Shown here one piece after another: positions 27,401-36,040 of a stretch of DNA of 64,000 nucleotides (the stretch's first letter is position 1; each line of letters begins with the position of its first letter). Where the stretch lies: positions 1 through 64,000 of the forward strand of contig CAKSFA010000002.1 of the NCBI GenBank assembly GCA_934454125.1, in the 5' to 3' direction. Under the pieces are notes generated by a model. The model was not told the origin of the DNA and did no database searches. It was given only the letters and a program-made list of their open reading frames with translations. The stretch comes from an uncultured Eubacteriales bacterium (GTDB lineage: Bacteria > Bacillota > Clostridia > Oscillospirales > Acutalibacteraceae). Both the position numbers and the translations under genes were made by a program.

Positions 27401-28365
27401 GCATCACTATCACTTGCGAGTACACCGCCAATTGTATTGTTGGTCAATGTTAAATTTGCTGCCGGTGTAGTAATTTTTGCATGGTTCATTTCAGAGCGAC
27501 CAGCGGTATTGCTTGTAAAGGTACAGTTTGAGACTGTTACAGAGTCTTCTCTTTCAACAGTCAACGCTCCTCCTTCACCTTGTGTCGTTCCTGCTAATCC
27601 CACAACATTACCCGTAAAGGTTGCACCATCAATAAAAACAGCACCTGTGCCGCTTCCCACATAAACAGCACCACCTTTGTCTGCAGCAAGGTTTTTATCA
27701 AACGTCACGCCATTATTTTGGGCATCTTTTAAAATATATAATCTGGAAGCAGAGTGATCCATAGAAATTACAGAACCACCGCCGATTCTTTTACTAAACT
27801 TTTCGAATTTAACATTGCCTTCTACAATGACCGTGCCTCCACTTGGAGTGTCACTTGGAGCATTGATAAAAGAATGGTGGCTAAACATACCTTTTTCTCC
27901 ATCAAACGTGATACTACCGCTGTTAGATGCGATACGCAGTGTACCCCCGTTATATGCTCTGAGTACTGGACGCCGATCATTGGTTGCGCTTAGTGCAACT
28001 GTTGTAGCGTTTGTCTTTTTGTTTGGCAGCAAAATAATTTGCTTATTATTTTGAGCATTGATTTGAGAACCAGTTTCAAGCGTAATTTGAGCAGGCAGAT
28101 ATACGAGCACGGTCGCTCCGTTTTGTATAGTTTGGATTTTTTGCTCAATTTGATTAAAAGTGGTTAAACCTTCTGCCTCAGCATCAACTTCTACTTTATT
28201 ACTTTTATTTAACACAGTCTCTAACGATTCTACGCCGTCTGGGAGAGTCTGTGAAGAGCCTGTGGTTTCGGCGCTGACATAAAAAGCACTTGTGGCGCCG
28301 ATGCTAAATACCATCAGAATGGCAAGAAATAACGCCAGAGGTTTTTCTAACATAACTTTTTTCAT
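24460..28365 (-). CDS. Giant secreted beta-helix surface protein with dockerin-like C-terminus
   Basis: A 1301-residue secreted protein. AAGGAG is 11 nt before the ATG, and the signal peptide ends near residue 32 (YVSAE). Residues ~60-660 have the short-turn pattern of a parallel beta-helix with right-handed-helix repeats (GGAVYVGSGTGAVFIDGATFTGN; SVTVSNCTFTSNTA; AGITVEGTGKATINGANFTNN). Residues ~700-1150 are unassigned, with a beta-rich segment. Residues ~1206-1275 look like a degenerate dockerin pair: GDVVTDAG, then VDGLITLADQKAV, and a canonical calcium loop DIDDNGVVASVD. No catalytic residues of polysaccharide lyases are identifiable. It may be an adhesin or carbohydrate-binding subunit docked to a cohesin. 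Confidence 0.75.
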   Translation of the reverse strand: MKKVMLEKPLALFLAILMVFSIGATSAFYVSAETTGSSQTLPDGVESLETVLNKSNKVEVDAEAEGLTTFNQIEQKIQTIQNGATVLVYLPAQITLETGSQINAQNNKQIILLPNKKTNATTVALSATNDRRPVLRAYNGGTLRIASNSGSITFDGEKGMFSHHSFINAPSDTPSGGTVIVEGNVKFEKFSKRIGGGSVISMDHSASRLYILKDAQNNGVTFDKNLAADKGGAVYVGSGTGAVFIDGATFTGNVVGLAGTTQGEGGALTVEREDSVTVSNCTFTSNTAGRSEMNHAKITTPAANLTLTNNTIGGVLASDSDAAGFYTLKAARTVKVLGDGVSGATLQDALTEARKLFAANSSSTFTVILQFGDDTHKDVTATVNTMIEVTGENRHIMLTTAPGVNATLKRGTELNYNNMFDIKQNAHVTVQPDITGSITLDGNGDAFKDISIPVTSTSDTYTGAPLNAAAIWVHDGATLDVIGSKREDGTYNTTLTNCRKINLSMNAQDAAGITVEGTGKATINGANFTNNLSANGSAVSAIGGATVTLTNVKFDQNIAVMSKSPAIWAKNSASATRAAGTPSTTINLNSNVEVTENNYQLTAVQSARANGDTSFTDFTGEAASPRSVEYVVKNKTFAQILDSAIKQGVTSSIALENDSATGTITVDAGKRNNVYATVEKGGTNPDNITISNESNIYGGTTGYALTPKFTTTYNDTTGAYDTIMELGLYLTLDVDLNRFKGGYRLSDIQVGFKFNNQLYTPVDDRGKDTANVVIIRQNDTLPFKLQSTFALPDSAKYNSDTYVLVHANAETSALLKENKTYLLGTMYFKVNDTADVFRGSAAAEGFTWKATIPNTSLTWYQESNSGFKKEDADYTTNKVTMESLKDKQPYDIGFFETIQLATNNTPTEAYKNLDAFVKKTKYNITQGSDNNEYFQKVNINALVEENSTFSTALVYGAQTFYPESYASLPLNSLTQRSTIGLQSAFSTENQSFNKGKDFWDKRSDEMLNNTPTDEGRNEWNNLTNEERQYVDMWDYIGTRTYALTNFSMEVISDMSYTGKDAKYNDMVAKLISTTPTTSDLNKSDKTSTTVLLNELFTKFNSNNDTSVVKTGTITTEKAVDGVADNRAYATVKFDGLKNGSYDLLLHKLSNLPYMQMLTIDITTEQAKDAIKKKKAMDKNASTANITVTSKKDDLDTRSKKTELIPGDVVTDAGSATAVDGLITLADQKAVSEKLGAVTSATAPASKQLTDKRYDIDDNGVVASVDVNEVTASMQLDSRNSLQEAFKHYTNKVIAVIDTATA

Positions 28366-28764
28366 ATAAAACCTTTCTCCTTCTTAATAAATCTTCAAAA
28401 ACGCACAATTACTTGCGGGTTTGTCGGAATGCAACGATTCCATCCCGCCTTATTTTTGCAGCCTTTCTGATACCATACGCACCTTTTTAATGGATAAATA
28501 TTACTTAAAATCCATGTATTGTAAGTGAAAGGCTCACAAAAAACTTTTTCATATCTCCTCCTTCCCTAAGACAATCATCTTTACGCAAACTCTGTGCCCA
28601 AATAGAACAAAGTTTACCTAAAGTTAGCGCAGGCAGGAAATGCTTTTGTTTTGTAGACCGTTGAAAAAACAAAGAAATAGGTGAATCCATGTCGAATAAA
28701 TACTCACCCTGGATAGTTATGTATTTTTTAGTATAATATGTTTCATTTGTTCTGCCTTTGCTTC
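28366..28764 (-). promoter_or_regulatory. Long 5' leader of the beta-helix protein gene
   Basis: The promoter at 28771-28799 predicts a leader of about 400 nt. It contains a 15-codon reading frame (28505-28552) with a near-perfect ribosome site, and a two-part hairpin at 28415-28448 (gcggg/cccgc enclosing ggaat/attcc) about 50 nt before the start codon. No known riboswitch consensus (for example GEMM/c-di-GMP) was recognised. It may control expression by attenuation or a leader peptide. Confidence 0.45.
28505..28552 (-). CDS. 15-residue leader-type reading frame
   Basis: ATG 28552 is preceded by AAGGAGGAG at optimal distance, stronger than the site of the large gene downstream. The peptide MKKFFVSLSLTIHGF ends at TAA 28507-28505. 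Its basic, hydrophobic start looks like a cut-off signal peptide, so it could be a leader peptide or the relic of a deleted secreted-protein gene. Confidence 0.35.
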   Translation of the reverse strand: MKKFFVSLSLTIHGF

Positions 28765-28770
28765 TTTACC

Positions 28771-28799
28771 ATGATAGCATCGTTTCGTTTTTCAGTCAA
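28771..28799 (-). promoter_or_regulatory. Promoter of the beta-helix protein gene
   Basis: TTGACT (28799-28794) and TATCAT (28776-28771) are 17 bp apart. Confidence 0.65.
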
Positions 28800-28942
28800 T
28801 ATGATAGGTAATATTTTGTATAATTAGTATAATATTATACCTGATCTAGGTATTTCGCTCAAAAGATAAACAGATTTTCACACTATAAATTCTTTGAAAC
28901 AAGTGATTATATTAGTGTTTGGAATTTTTGCACAGGAAAATA

Positions 28943-28971
28943 TTGTCATTTTGTTTGAATAATGCTATACT
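28943..28971 (+). promoter_or_regulatory. Promoter of the lipoprotein gene
   Basis: TTGTCA (28943-28948) and TATACT (28966-28971) are 17 bp apart, about 30 bp before the start codon. Confidence 0.7.
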
Positions 28972-29001
28972 AAAATAGAACATAGAAAGGAGATATTTTT
29001 G

Positions 29002-29781
29002 ATGAAATTTAAGCTTGTGTCTATTTTAATCGGTTTATTGCTGACGGCTTCAATTGCCGGAACACTAACCGGATGTGGAAAATCAGAAACTGACACTTCT
29101 TCTGTGAACGAAATAAGCAACGGAACTTCATCTACAATTGCATCAATCCCAGAAAATACTGCCATTTCTGACTTGGATATTACCATTCCGGAGGGTTTTG
29201 TGATGGATGTAAACACAGCTACATCAGAATACACATTATTCACCCTGAAAACAACAAATGGATCTGAAACTTCCGAAAATAATGCAGACAAAGGCAATCA
29301 AAGTACTACTGCCCCGGACAACAACGATGCATCAAATAACGCCGGGAATACTACAAGCTCTGGCAATCACTCAAGTACACCTGCTTCTAGCAGCGCTGGA
29401 GAAAACAGCAGCATTGTGGATGAAGGCGATGTAATGGACAAGGTAACCATACGCGTCATTAATGTAAAATCTTCCGATCAGGCATTTCAGGAAGATATTA
29501 ACAGCCCGGCAACACCGGAAAGTGCAACAAATTATTTGATTCATACAATGGGCTATTCCAATGTTTCGATTGACAATTTTTTAAGAACAGAAACAGAGGA
29601 ACAAATTCGCTATGAATATCGTGTTTCTTATACAACAAACGGCACAGAGCAGACCCAATTTGAGTTTACTTGTTTGACCAACAAAAAATTTGTTGCGATT
29701 ACGGTTACACCAAAATCAGAAGCATACATACAGGCAGCACAAATTGCATTTCGCCAAGTGATTGATACATTCCAGCCTTAA
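29002..29781 (+). CDS. Lipoprotein with low-complexity linker
   Basis: A 259-residue lipoprotein: AAAGGAGA precedes ATG 29002, and the lipobox LTGC is at about residues 22-25. After a short N-terminal domain (IPEGFVMDVNTATSEYTLFTL, about 52-80), a Ser/Thr/Asn/Gly linker (about 82-140) leads to a C-terminal alpha/beta region (about 145-259). The C-terminal region includes SATNYLIHTMGYSNVSIDNF and KKFVAITVTPKSEAYIQAAQ. The pattern recalls PsbP/DUF-type outer-face lipoproteins, but no family is assigned. It is divergent from the beta-helix protein gene, so a functional link is possible. Confidence 0.75.
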   Translation: MKFKLVSILIGLLLTASIAGTLTGCGKSETDTSSVNEISNGTSSTIASIPENTAISDLDITIPEGFVMDVNTATSEYTLFTLKTTNGSETSENNADKGNQSTTAPDNNDASNNAGNTTSSGNHSSTPASSSAGENSSIVDEGDVMDKVTIRVINVKSSDQAFQEDINSPATPESATNYLIHTMGYSNVSIDNFLRTETEEQIRYEYRVSYTTNGTEQTQFEFTCLTNKKFVAITVTPKSEAYIQAAQIAFRQVIDTFQP

Positions 29782-29799
29782 ACAGATTTATTACATATC

Positions 29800-29835
29800 A
29801 AAAAGAACCTGCAAACAATAGGCAGGTTCTTTTTT
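29800..29835 (+). terminator. Intrinsic terminator after the lipoprotein gene
   Basis: The stem aaagaacctg/caggttcttt with a following T run lies 20 bp after the stop codon. Confidence 0.85.
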
Positions 29836-29859
29836 ATTTCTTTTGAGCAAAGAATGTAT

Positions 29860-29896
29860 ACAAAAGGCAGAGATCCTAAGATCTCTGCCTTTTGTG
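29860..29896 (-). terminator. Terminator after the InlB-repeat protein gene
   Basis: A 16-bp perfect stem, acaaaaggcagagatc and its complement, lies 28 bp downstream of the stop codon at 29924 on the minus strand. The A/T pairs at its base make it usable in both directions. Confidence 0.8.
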
Positions 29897-29923
29897 TTTT
29901 ATGGTTATGAAAAACTCGTTAGC

Positions 29924-32900
29924 TTATTTATTTTTCTTTTTCTTCTTGAAAAAGAAACCAAATCCTGCAAGCAGAACCGACATACCTGCACCGATGGCCG
30001 CAGTCATAAACGTCGTGTTCTGATCGCCTGTTTTGACATTTATCATGGAACCGTTTGCGCTTCTCAGCACAGCAAATAGGCTCATTCCATTTACCAACGG
30101 AGTATCAACCGGTAACAGGTTGCCATTCTCGTCTGCCCATCCTGCAAAGGTATAACCAGCCGGTACACCGCCAAAGTCATCAATATTGACATCGCCAACG
30201 GTGCTGCCTTGCGGATAATTTCTCGGTGTGGTCTGGTCAAGAATGGTAACATTTACCGTGATCAAGTCGGTTGCTGCATCTACAATATATGCATAAGCTT
30301 GCAGGGTCATGACGGTATCATCGCCGCCTACCAATGCTTGATACAATGCAATACCATCAATGCGCTGCCCCTGGCCATTGGGTTGTATATACCAGCCCTT
30401 GAAGACCTGACCCGCTGCAACGCTGGGCATTGCAGGCAACAGTACCGGGTTGATAAATAGTTGATCGGTCACTGTAGCATATAATACAAAATCTGTGCGA
30501 GCTATTTGTTGTGGTATATAGAATTCAACTATATATTGCTTTGGTGTGAAGATTGCATAGAAGGTAACATCAGCCTGACCCATAATAGTTGTTGCATTGT
30601 ATGTATTCGTTGTACCATTCGGGTCGGTATTCCAGCCAACAAACGTATAACCTGCTTTGGCCGGAGTTGCAGGTGTTACCGTATATGGTGTGTCCTCTTG
30701 GACAGAATGCGTCTCCTGCACTGTGCCATCTATCACAAAGTCCAGATTATGGAATGGTTTGGGCTCCCAAATCGCATAAACCGTAAAGGTTTGACCACCC
30801 AGATTTGCAAAAGTACTTGCCGGCAAACTGCCGTTGATCATATTATTACCGTCTGCATCTGTTGCCCAACCTACAAAGTTATAGCGTGCTCTTACCGGAA
30901 CTTCTGTTGGCAACGTTAGATCATTTGCAATTGGGTGAGCAGTATTGTTTTGCGGCATGTTGCTTACAGCATCTGTGGTATTCGAGCTGTAAATGATACC
31001 TACATTATCTTGTGCAATCGTTGCCCAAACAGCGGTAAAGGTAACTTTTCCGGTTTCTGCACCGTAGGTTGTGTCTAGCACAACGCTGCTGCCTGTCAAG
31101 TTTGTTGTGTTATACTTCCAGCCAGTCAAAATGCTGTTTGCCGGAATGAAGTTGGCCGGTAAACGATCCTGATTTGGCAATCCATATGATGTACCAAATT
31201 TTTGTGTACCGCCAGCTTCGGTTACACCATTGCCGTTATCAAGTGTGATTACAACATCAATTGCTTCGTATTTACCATACAACGTTGTATTTGCTGTAAT
31301 TGGAGTTGTGAAAGCAAATTTTTGTGTCAAATCTGCATCTGTGTACCAGCCATTAAATGTGTAGCCCGGTTTCGCTGCCGGCGTGTGCTCAGTAGCGGTG
31401 GTATTGTAATCCACAGTTTGTGTATGCAGCGTCGTGGCTGTTTCAACATCTATGAATGTAACATCATAGGTATTAATCTTCCATTGTGCTGTTAACGTAA
31501 CCGTACCATTTGCAACATCGGTTAGATTTCGTACCGTTTGGGCATCGGTATACGTTGTACCTGCAGCATCTTGCCAGTTGAGGAAGGTATAGCCCACTCT
31601 TGTAAAGGTATTTCTGCTTAATGCCTGCTCGACATCGTAAGTAAAGCTCTGGTTCTGCATTGTGCCAACACCGCCGCCGTTGTTAAAGACAACCGTGTAA
31701 GTATTTGCAGCCCATTGGGCAGTCAGTGTTACCGTACCATTGTTGACATCTGTCAGGTTATTGACCAACTGCTCATCTGTATAAGTGTTGCCGTTTTCGT
31801 CTGTCCAACCTGTAAAGGTGTAGCCTGTTTTGGTAAAGGCATTTTTTGTCAGATTCTGTGCTGTGCCATATGTAAAAGTTTGTGGATTCATTGTGTCGGT
31901 TGCACCGGTACCGCCATTGAACGTAATGGTATACTGATTCGGCGTCCAGACTGCATAATAGGTAGTATCTGCAGTAATAGCAGCTAATTGGTCTAAGATT
32001 TGGCCACCTGTAGTAGCATTTTGCGTTGCAGACCAACCTGCAAAAGTGTAACCTATTTTAGTCGGTTCGCGATAGCCTGTGGTATTTGCTGTTACTTTAG
32101 AGCCATGATCTACCTCTACAGTAATAGCCGGATCAAAATCAGTTCCATCAGTATCTTTAAAATCCACCTTGCGTTGCTGAACTTTCCATACAGCATACAG
32201 ATTTACAGTACCATTGTTGGTATCTGTTAGATTTCTTACCATTTGTCCATCTGTGTAATCAACAGTTGTACCATTTTCTGTTTTCGACCAACCCTGGAAG
32301 GTGTAGCCATCTTTGATAAAGGCATTGGTCGTCAAGGCTTTTTCTTCATCATATGTAAAGCTTTGTGTTGCCATAGCGCCGGTTGCACCAGCGCCGCCAT
32401 GGAACGTAACGGTATATGTATTGGGTGTCCATACTGCATAAAGGGTTACAGTACCATTTTGCTCAGCTGTTAAATTCTGAACAGAAGCTTTGTCTTCATG
32501 AACTTTGGTACCATTCGCAGTTGTGGACCATCCGCCAAAGGTATAGCCTGTTCTTGTATAAGTATTTGCTGTCAATTCTTGTGCAGTATTATATGTAAAG
32601 GATTGGTCGGCCATCGTGCCGCCGGTGGAACCGTTACCGTCAAATTTTACGGTATATGTATTGGCTTTCCATACTGCATAGTAGGTGATATTCTGTGTTA
32701 CGGCATCCAGTTCACCGATTGGTTTTCCGGTTGTAGCACCTTGGGTTGTTGACCAGCTCTCAAGCGTATAGCCTGTTTTGCTCGGTGCAGTATAGCCCGG
32801 TGTGATATCAGATAATTTTGTGCCGTAGTCTACTTCAAAACTCATTGCGGGGTTGAAATCTGTACCATCATTATTTTTAAAATTGACTGTACGTTTTTCA

Positions 32901-35332
32901 ACTTCCCATACTGCATACAAGGTAATATTTTGACCATCTGTTGGTTCATCTGTTGCAGTAAATAATGTATCAGGGTTGAGGTCTGTTTTAAGGCTGGTAT
33001 CTACAGTATTATTATCTGTCTTAGACCAACCTAAAAATTTATTTCCTTCCCATGTGAAAGAAGTTGTGGCTAAAGTTAGAGAATTTCCGTTTGCTGCATA
33101 AGTGAAGTTTGCCTTTTGCGGAGTATTTGCAGCGTTTAATCTAGCCAAGCCTGGATCTAATGTTACAGAATATTTGTTGGCTGTGTAAACTGGGTAAAGT
33201 TTGAGGATATCTCCTGTTACGGTCATGTCATTTACTGTGCCTGTTTCAAAATTCCAAGCTGTATTATCTTCTTTTTGCCAACCTGTTAAAGTGTAGCCTT
33301 TTTTCCGAAGCTGCGTATTAGTCTTTTGTTGCTCAAGTCTATTTTCCAGCGTACTGTTTTCTTCGACATTCTCTTGTTTATCAACCACTGTAGTTTTGGC
33401 TTCATTATAATATTCTACACTATATTTTTTTGTCTGAGTGGGATCTTTTGTCCAAGAACCGGTAATGGTAATTTCGGTAGCATCTGGGTGTTGACGCAGA
33501 TATTCTATAATTTCTGCACTGGTATATACTTTTCCAGAGGCGACGCTTTGATTATCCAGTTTCCAACCGTCAAAAATATAACCTGCTGCTGTGGGCGCAG
33601 TTGCAACCGTGAATGGAGTGTCAACTGTAAAATTCGTTTCATTCGGAAGTGTAGCCCCTGTTGGAGCTTCTCCATCAAACTGGTATTTTACTTTATATTG
33701 CTTCGGTGTCCACTGTGCATATAATGTGCCGGTTTTTACATTGTTTGCAAAGAGTGAGGTAATCGCAGTGTCAAGCTGATATTGCGTACCACCTGTTTGT
33801 GCGCTGAACCAACCATTGAAATTGTAGCCAATTGTTGTTAGTTGTGGCAAAGCAGTCATTTTAGTATTATCTGCTTTTGTGCCATCTTTCAGTGATTGTG
33901 TATTATTTTCAAAAGTTAAGCGATTTGCAGTTGCATCAAATGTCGTGTTATCTGCTGTAATATCAGAATTGGTGAGTGCATTATTTGGTTTGTTTGTATC
34001 AAAGTTGACTCTATATTTATCGTCTTCATAAGCTCTCACATAATTTTTTCCCAGTTGAACCGTAGCGGGTGCATCTACCATCTGAGTCGGGTCAGTAGTT
34101 GCTTGCCCATTCTTGTCAACATAATTACCGTTAGCATCTGCCAATTTCCAAACACCAGAAGTCGGTGCAGTAATCGTAGCCCCGGGATAGCGGTAATTCG
34201 TGGTAGTTGGAGCAGCTGCTTGCGTTGCCGGCGTGTGATCTTTATCAAAAGTAGTCAGCGTACTCAACGTAACAATCGGGGTATCAATATTTGTTTTGTC
34301 GAAAACATACAGCGCAGACTGCTCTTCTCTATAATTAGATGTATTGTCCTCGTTATATTCCGTATTATAAAGTGTTTCTGTAATAAAATCTCCATAGGAG
34401 CGGGTTGCAATCGGTGTTAATTTGTAAGTATCTGTTCCCCAGCTCACTCGGTTTGTCCATGTAACTTTATTTGTTTTCATGTAGGCGTCCAAAGATGTAA
34501 TTCCCTGTTGTTGCAAAAATTGATCCTTGGAGCCTACCAAATAGGCAGCTGTAAAAAGGGAACGATCTATACTGTTATTGATATTTGTAAAACGGATATC
34601 TCCCGAAGTTAAGGTATCTGGTTGCACATCGTCTGCAAGACGAAATTTGACATGGAGAACCCCTTCACTTTCTTTCCATGTTGAGTTATATTCCATTCTG
34701 CTTTGAAATCTATCAAAAGTAGTTGCATTACTGATATCTATGGACAACACGGCAGAATTTTGTGCAGTATCATACGCAACGGCTGTCTGTCCTCCCTCAT
34801 ACAAAACTCCAGGATGATAAAAGGAGGCTACCAAGCTATCTCCACTGATATTTGTATTTGCAGTGCTCAAAGAAGTAAACGTGATATTCGGCGCTAATTG
34901 CAAAGCAGTACCTTTTTCAATATCAGCACTACCTGTGTAAGGAATGAGTTTACTCGGATTAAAGAATACTGAACTGACTGCAGTTCCTAGATAATATTTG
35001 TGTGCATCATTTGTAATGGGGTACTGGCCCAGCTGGTTTGAACCATCTTCCGGATATGCCCAAGTAGTTTTTTCAGGATGACGATATTGGATCGCAAACG
35101 TCAAAACTCTAGTATTTTTATCATAAGATTCCAATACCAATCTTTGCGAGGCTTGCCCATCATCCGTGGCAGAATTATACACATTGTTGTCAAAGGTTTT
35201 CGGTGTGGTGTCTACCGTAGTATCTGCAGCATAAGCTACCAACATAGAAACTGGCACAACGGCACAAACCATTAGTGCGGCCAGCAAACCTGCCAGCCAC
35301 TTTTTCGTAATCTTAGAAGTTTTCTCAATCAT
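29924..35332 (-). CDS. Giant InlB B-repeat (Listeria-Bacteroides repeat) wall protein
   Basis: An 1802-residue surface protein. GGGGAGG lies 9 nt before ATG 35332, and the signal peptide ends near residue 36 (AYAAD). Residues ~40-300 form a beta-rich domain with cohesin/Ig-like features (VLTFAIQY, SAVLSIDISNA, GVLHVKFRLADD). From about 430 to the end are about 16 units of the InlB B-repeat (Flg_new) type, each with a GYTFxGW motif and a closing TLYAVW or equivalent. The C-terminus has VKTGDQ, a hydrophobic helix and a KKKKKNK tail, a variant LPxTG sorting signal. A sortase gene is not in the window. A role as adhesin or cell-cell contact protein is inferred. Confidence 0.88.
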   Translation of the reverse strand: MIEKTSKITKKWLAGLLAALMVCAVVPVSMLVAYAADTTVDTTPKTFDNNVYNSATDDGQASQRLVLESYDKNTRVLTFAIQYRHPEKTTWAYPEDGSNQLGQYPITNDAHKYYLGTAVSSVFFNPSKLIPYTGSADIEKGTALQLAPNITFTSLSTANTNISGDSLVASFYHPGVLYEGGQTAVAYDTAQNSAVLSIDISNATTFDRFQSRMEYNSTWKESEGVLHVKFRLADDVQPDTLTSGDIRFTNINNSIDRSLFTAAYLVGSKDQFLQQQGITSLDAYMKTNKVTWTNRVSWGTDTYKLTPIATRSYGDFITETLYNTEYNEDNTSNYREEQSALYVFDKTNIDTPIVTLSTLTTFDKDHTPATQAAAPTTTNYRYPGATITAPTSGVWKLADANGNYVDKNGQATTDPTQMVDAPATVQLGKNYVRAYEDDKYRVNFDTNKPNNALTNSDITADNTTFDATANRLTFENNTQSLKDGTKADNTKMTALPQLTTIGYNFNGWFSAQTGGTQYQLDTAITSLFANNVKTGTLYAQWTPKQYKVKYQFDGEAPTGATLPNETNFTVDTPFTVATAPTAAGYIFDGWKLDNQSVASGKVYTSAEIIEYLRQHPDATEITITGSWTKDPTQTKKYSVEYYNEAKTTVVDKQENVEENSTLENRLEQQKTNTQLRKKGYTLTGWQKEDNTAWNFETGTVNDMTVTGDILKLYPVYTANKYSVTLDPGLARLNAANTPQKANFTYAANGNSLTLATTSFTWEGNKFLGWSKTDNNTVDTSLKTDLNPDTLFTATDEPTDGQNITLYAVWEVEKRTVNFKNNDGTDFNPAMSFEVDYGTKLSDITPGYTAPSKTGYTLESWSTTQGATTGKPIGELDAVTQNITYYAVWKANTYTVKFDGNGSTGGTMADQSFTYNTAQELTANTYTRTGYTFGGWSTTANGTKVHEDKASVQNLTAEQNGTVTLYAVWTPNTYTVTFHGGAGATGAMATQSFTYDEEKALTTNAFIKDGYTFQGWSKTENGTTVDYTDGQMVRNLTDTNNGTVNLYAVWKVQQRKVDFKDTDGTDFDPAITVEVDHGSKVTANTTGYREPTKIGYTFAGWSATQNATTGGQILDQLAAITADTTYYAVWTPNQYTITFNGGTGATDTMNPQTFTYGTAQNLTKNAFTKTGYTFTGWTDENGNTYTDEQLVNNLTDVNNGTVTLTAQWAANTYTVVFNNGGGVGTMQNQSFTYDVEQALSRNTFTRVGYTFLNWQDAAGTTYTDAQTVRNLTDVANGTVTLTAQWKINTYDVTFIDVETATTLHTQTVDYNTTATEHTPAAKPGYTFNGWYTDADLTQKFAFTTPITANTTLYGKYEAIDVVITLDNGNGVTEAGGTQKFGTSYGLPNQDRLPANFIPANSILTGWKYNTTNLTGSSVVLDTTYGAETGKVTFTAVWATIAQDNVGIIYSSNTTDAVSNMPQNNTAHPIANDLTLPTEVPVRARYNFVGWATDADGNNMINGSLPASTFANLGGQTFTVYAIWEPKPFHNLDFVIDGTVQETHSVQEDTPYTVTPATPAKAGYTFVGWNTDPNGTTNTYNATTIMGQADVTFYAIFTPKQYIVEFYIPQQIARTDFVLYATVTDQLFINPVLLPAMPSVAAGQVFKGWYIQPNGQGQRIDGIALYQALVGGDDTVMTLQAYAYIVDAATDLITVNVTILDQTTPRNYPQGSTVGDVNIDDFGGVPAGYTFAGWADENGNLLPVDTPLVNGMSLFAVLRSANGSMINVKTGDQNTTFMTAAIGAGMSVLLAGFGFFFKKKKKNK

Positions 35333-36040
35333 TCATAATTTCCTCCCCTGATTCATTTATCTTCTTGCAAAAAACAATGCATCTATAAATTTGTATCAGG
35401 GAAAGATGAAATGGAAAAATATGTAAATGGTTTTCGCTGAATATGTATTTCTAAATGGCTATGTAAGATTATAAAGAACGTTAAAACTATCATCTTTCCC
35501 CAATGCAACTTATAAAAGTTATAGAGTATATGTATGCTTGATAATTCTTGTAAAGTTGTGCTTAAATCTGATACAAGCAAGAACAAAACACGCTATATAC
35601 CCTATAACTATTTTGTGCTTTATTATAACAAATCTATTTGTAAAAAGATAGTACATTTCATTGGATTCTTATAAAAACAGTCAAACTGCCTATAAAAACT
35701 TGCTATTGCATTTAAATATTAGGGCATTTTTACTATTTTTATGCGCGGTTTCTATTCTCAGTTTCACTTTTACGCAAGGATATTACCCGCTGTTTTTCAC
35801 CTCGTCAGAGAAAAATTTTTTAATCACAGCTATTTTAAAAAATACCAGTGCTATAAAATTTGCGTCTAGCGACTATCATTATATAGCTAAAAAATACCTG
35901 TATTCCAAAAATCACGTATTTTCTGATTTAAAAAGATAATTGTAAAAAACACAAGAAATATGTTGAATAAACTGCTCGATATCTATTGTGAATAAATTTA
36001 AGATAATTCGGCAGAATACAGCCCTCCGATATCGGAAGAT
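35333..36040. other. Promoter-bearing spacer upstream of the InlB-repeat gene
   Basis: A 708-bp AT-rich region. A TG-n-TATAAT extended -10 lies at 35622-35627 on the minus strand, implying a ~290-nt leader for the wall protein. A plus-strand frame at 35661-35939 (92 codons from TTG, hydrophobic) lacks a ribosome site and is not called. No terminator for the LysR gene was found. Confidence 0.45.
35622..35630 (-). promoter_or_regulatory. Extended -10 promoter element, putative
   Basis: On the minus strand TGTTATAAT is a TG-n-TATAAT extended -10 with no good -35. It is the best candidate promoter for the InlB-repeat gene. Confidence 0.35.

Noticed and set aside
28366..28764. A c-di-GMP or other known riboswitch in the surface-gene leader
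   Set aside because: I looked for the conserved GEMM and cobalamin cores and did not find them. Only a novel or generic structure can be proposed.
35661..35939. A 92-codon hydrophobic plus-strand frame
   Set aside because: It starts with TTG, has no ribosome site and lies in AT-rich promoter DNA. No family likeness was seen.
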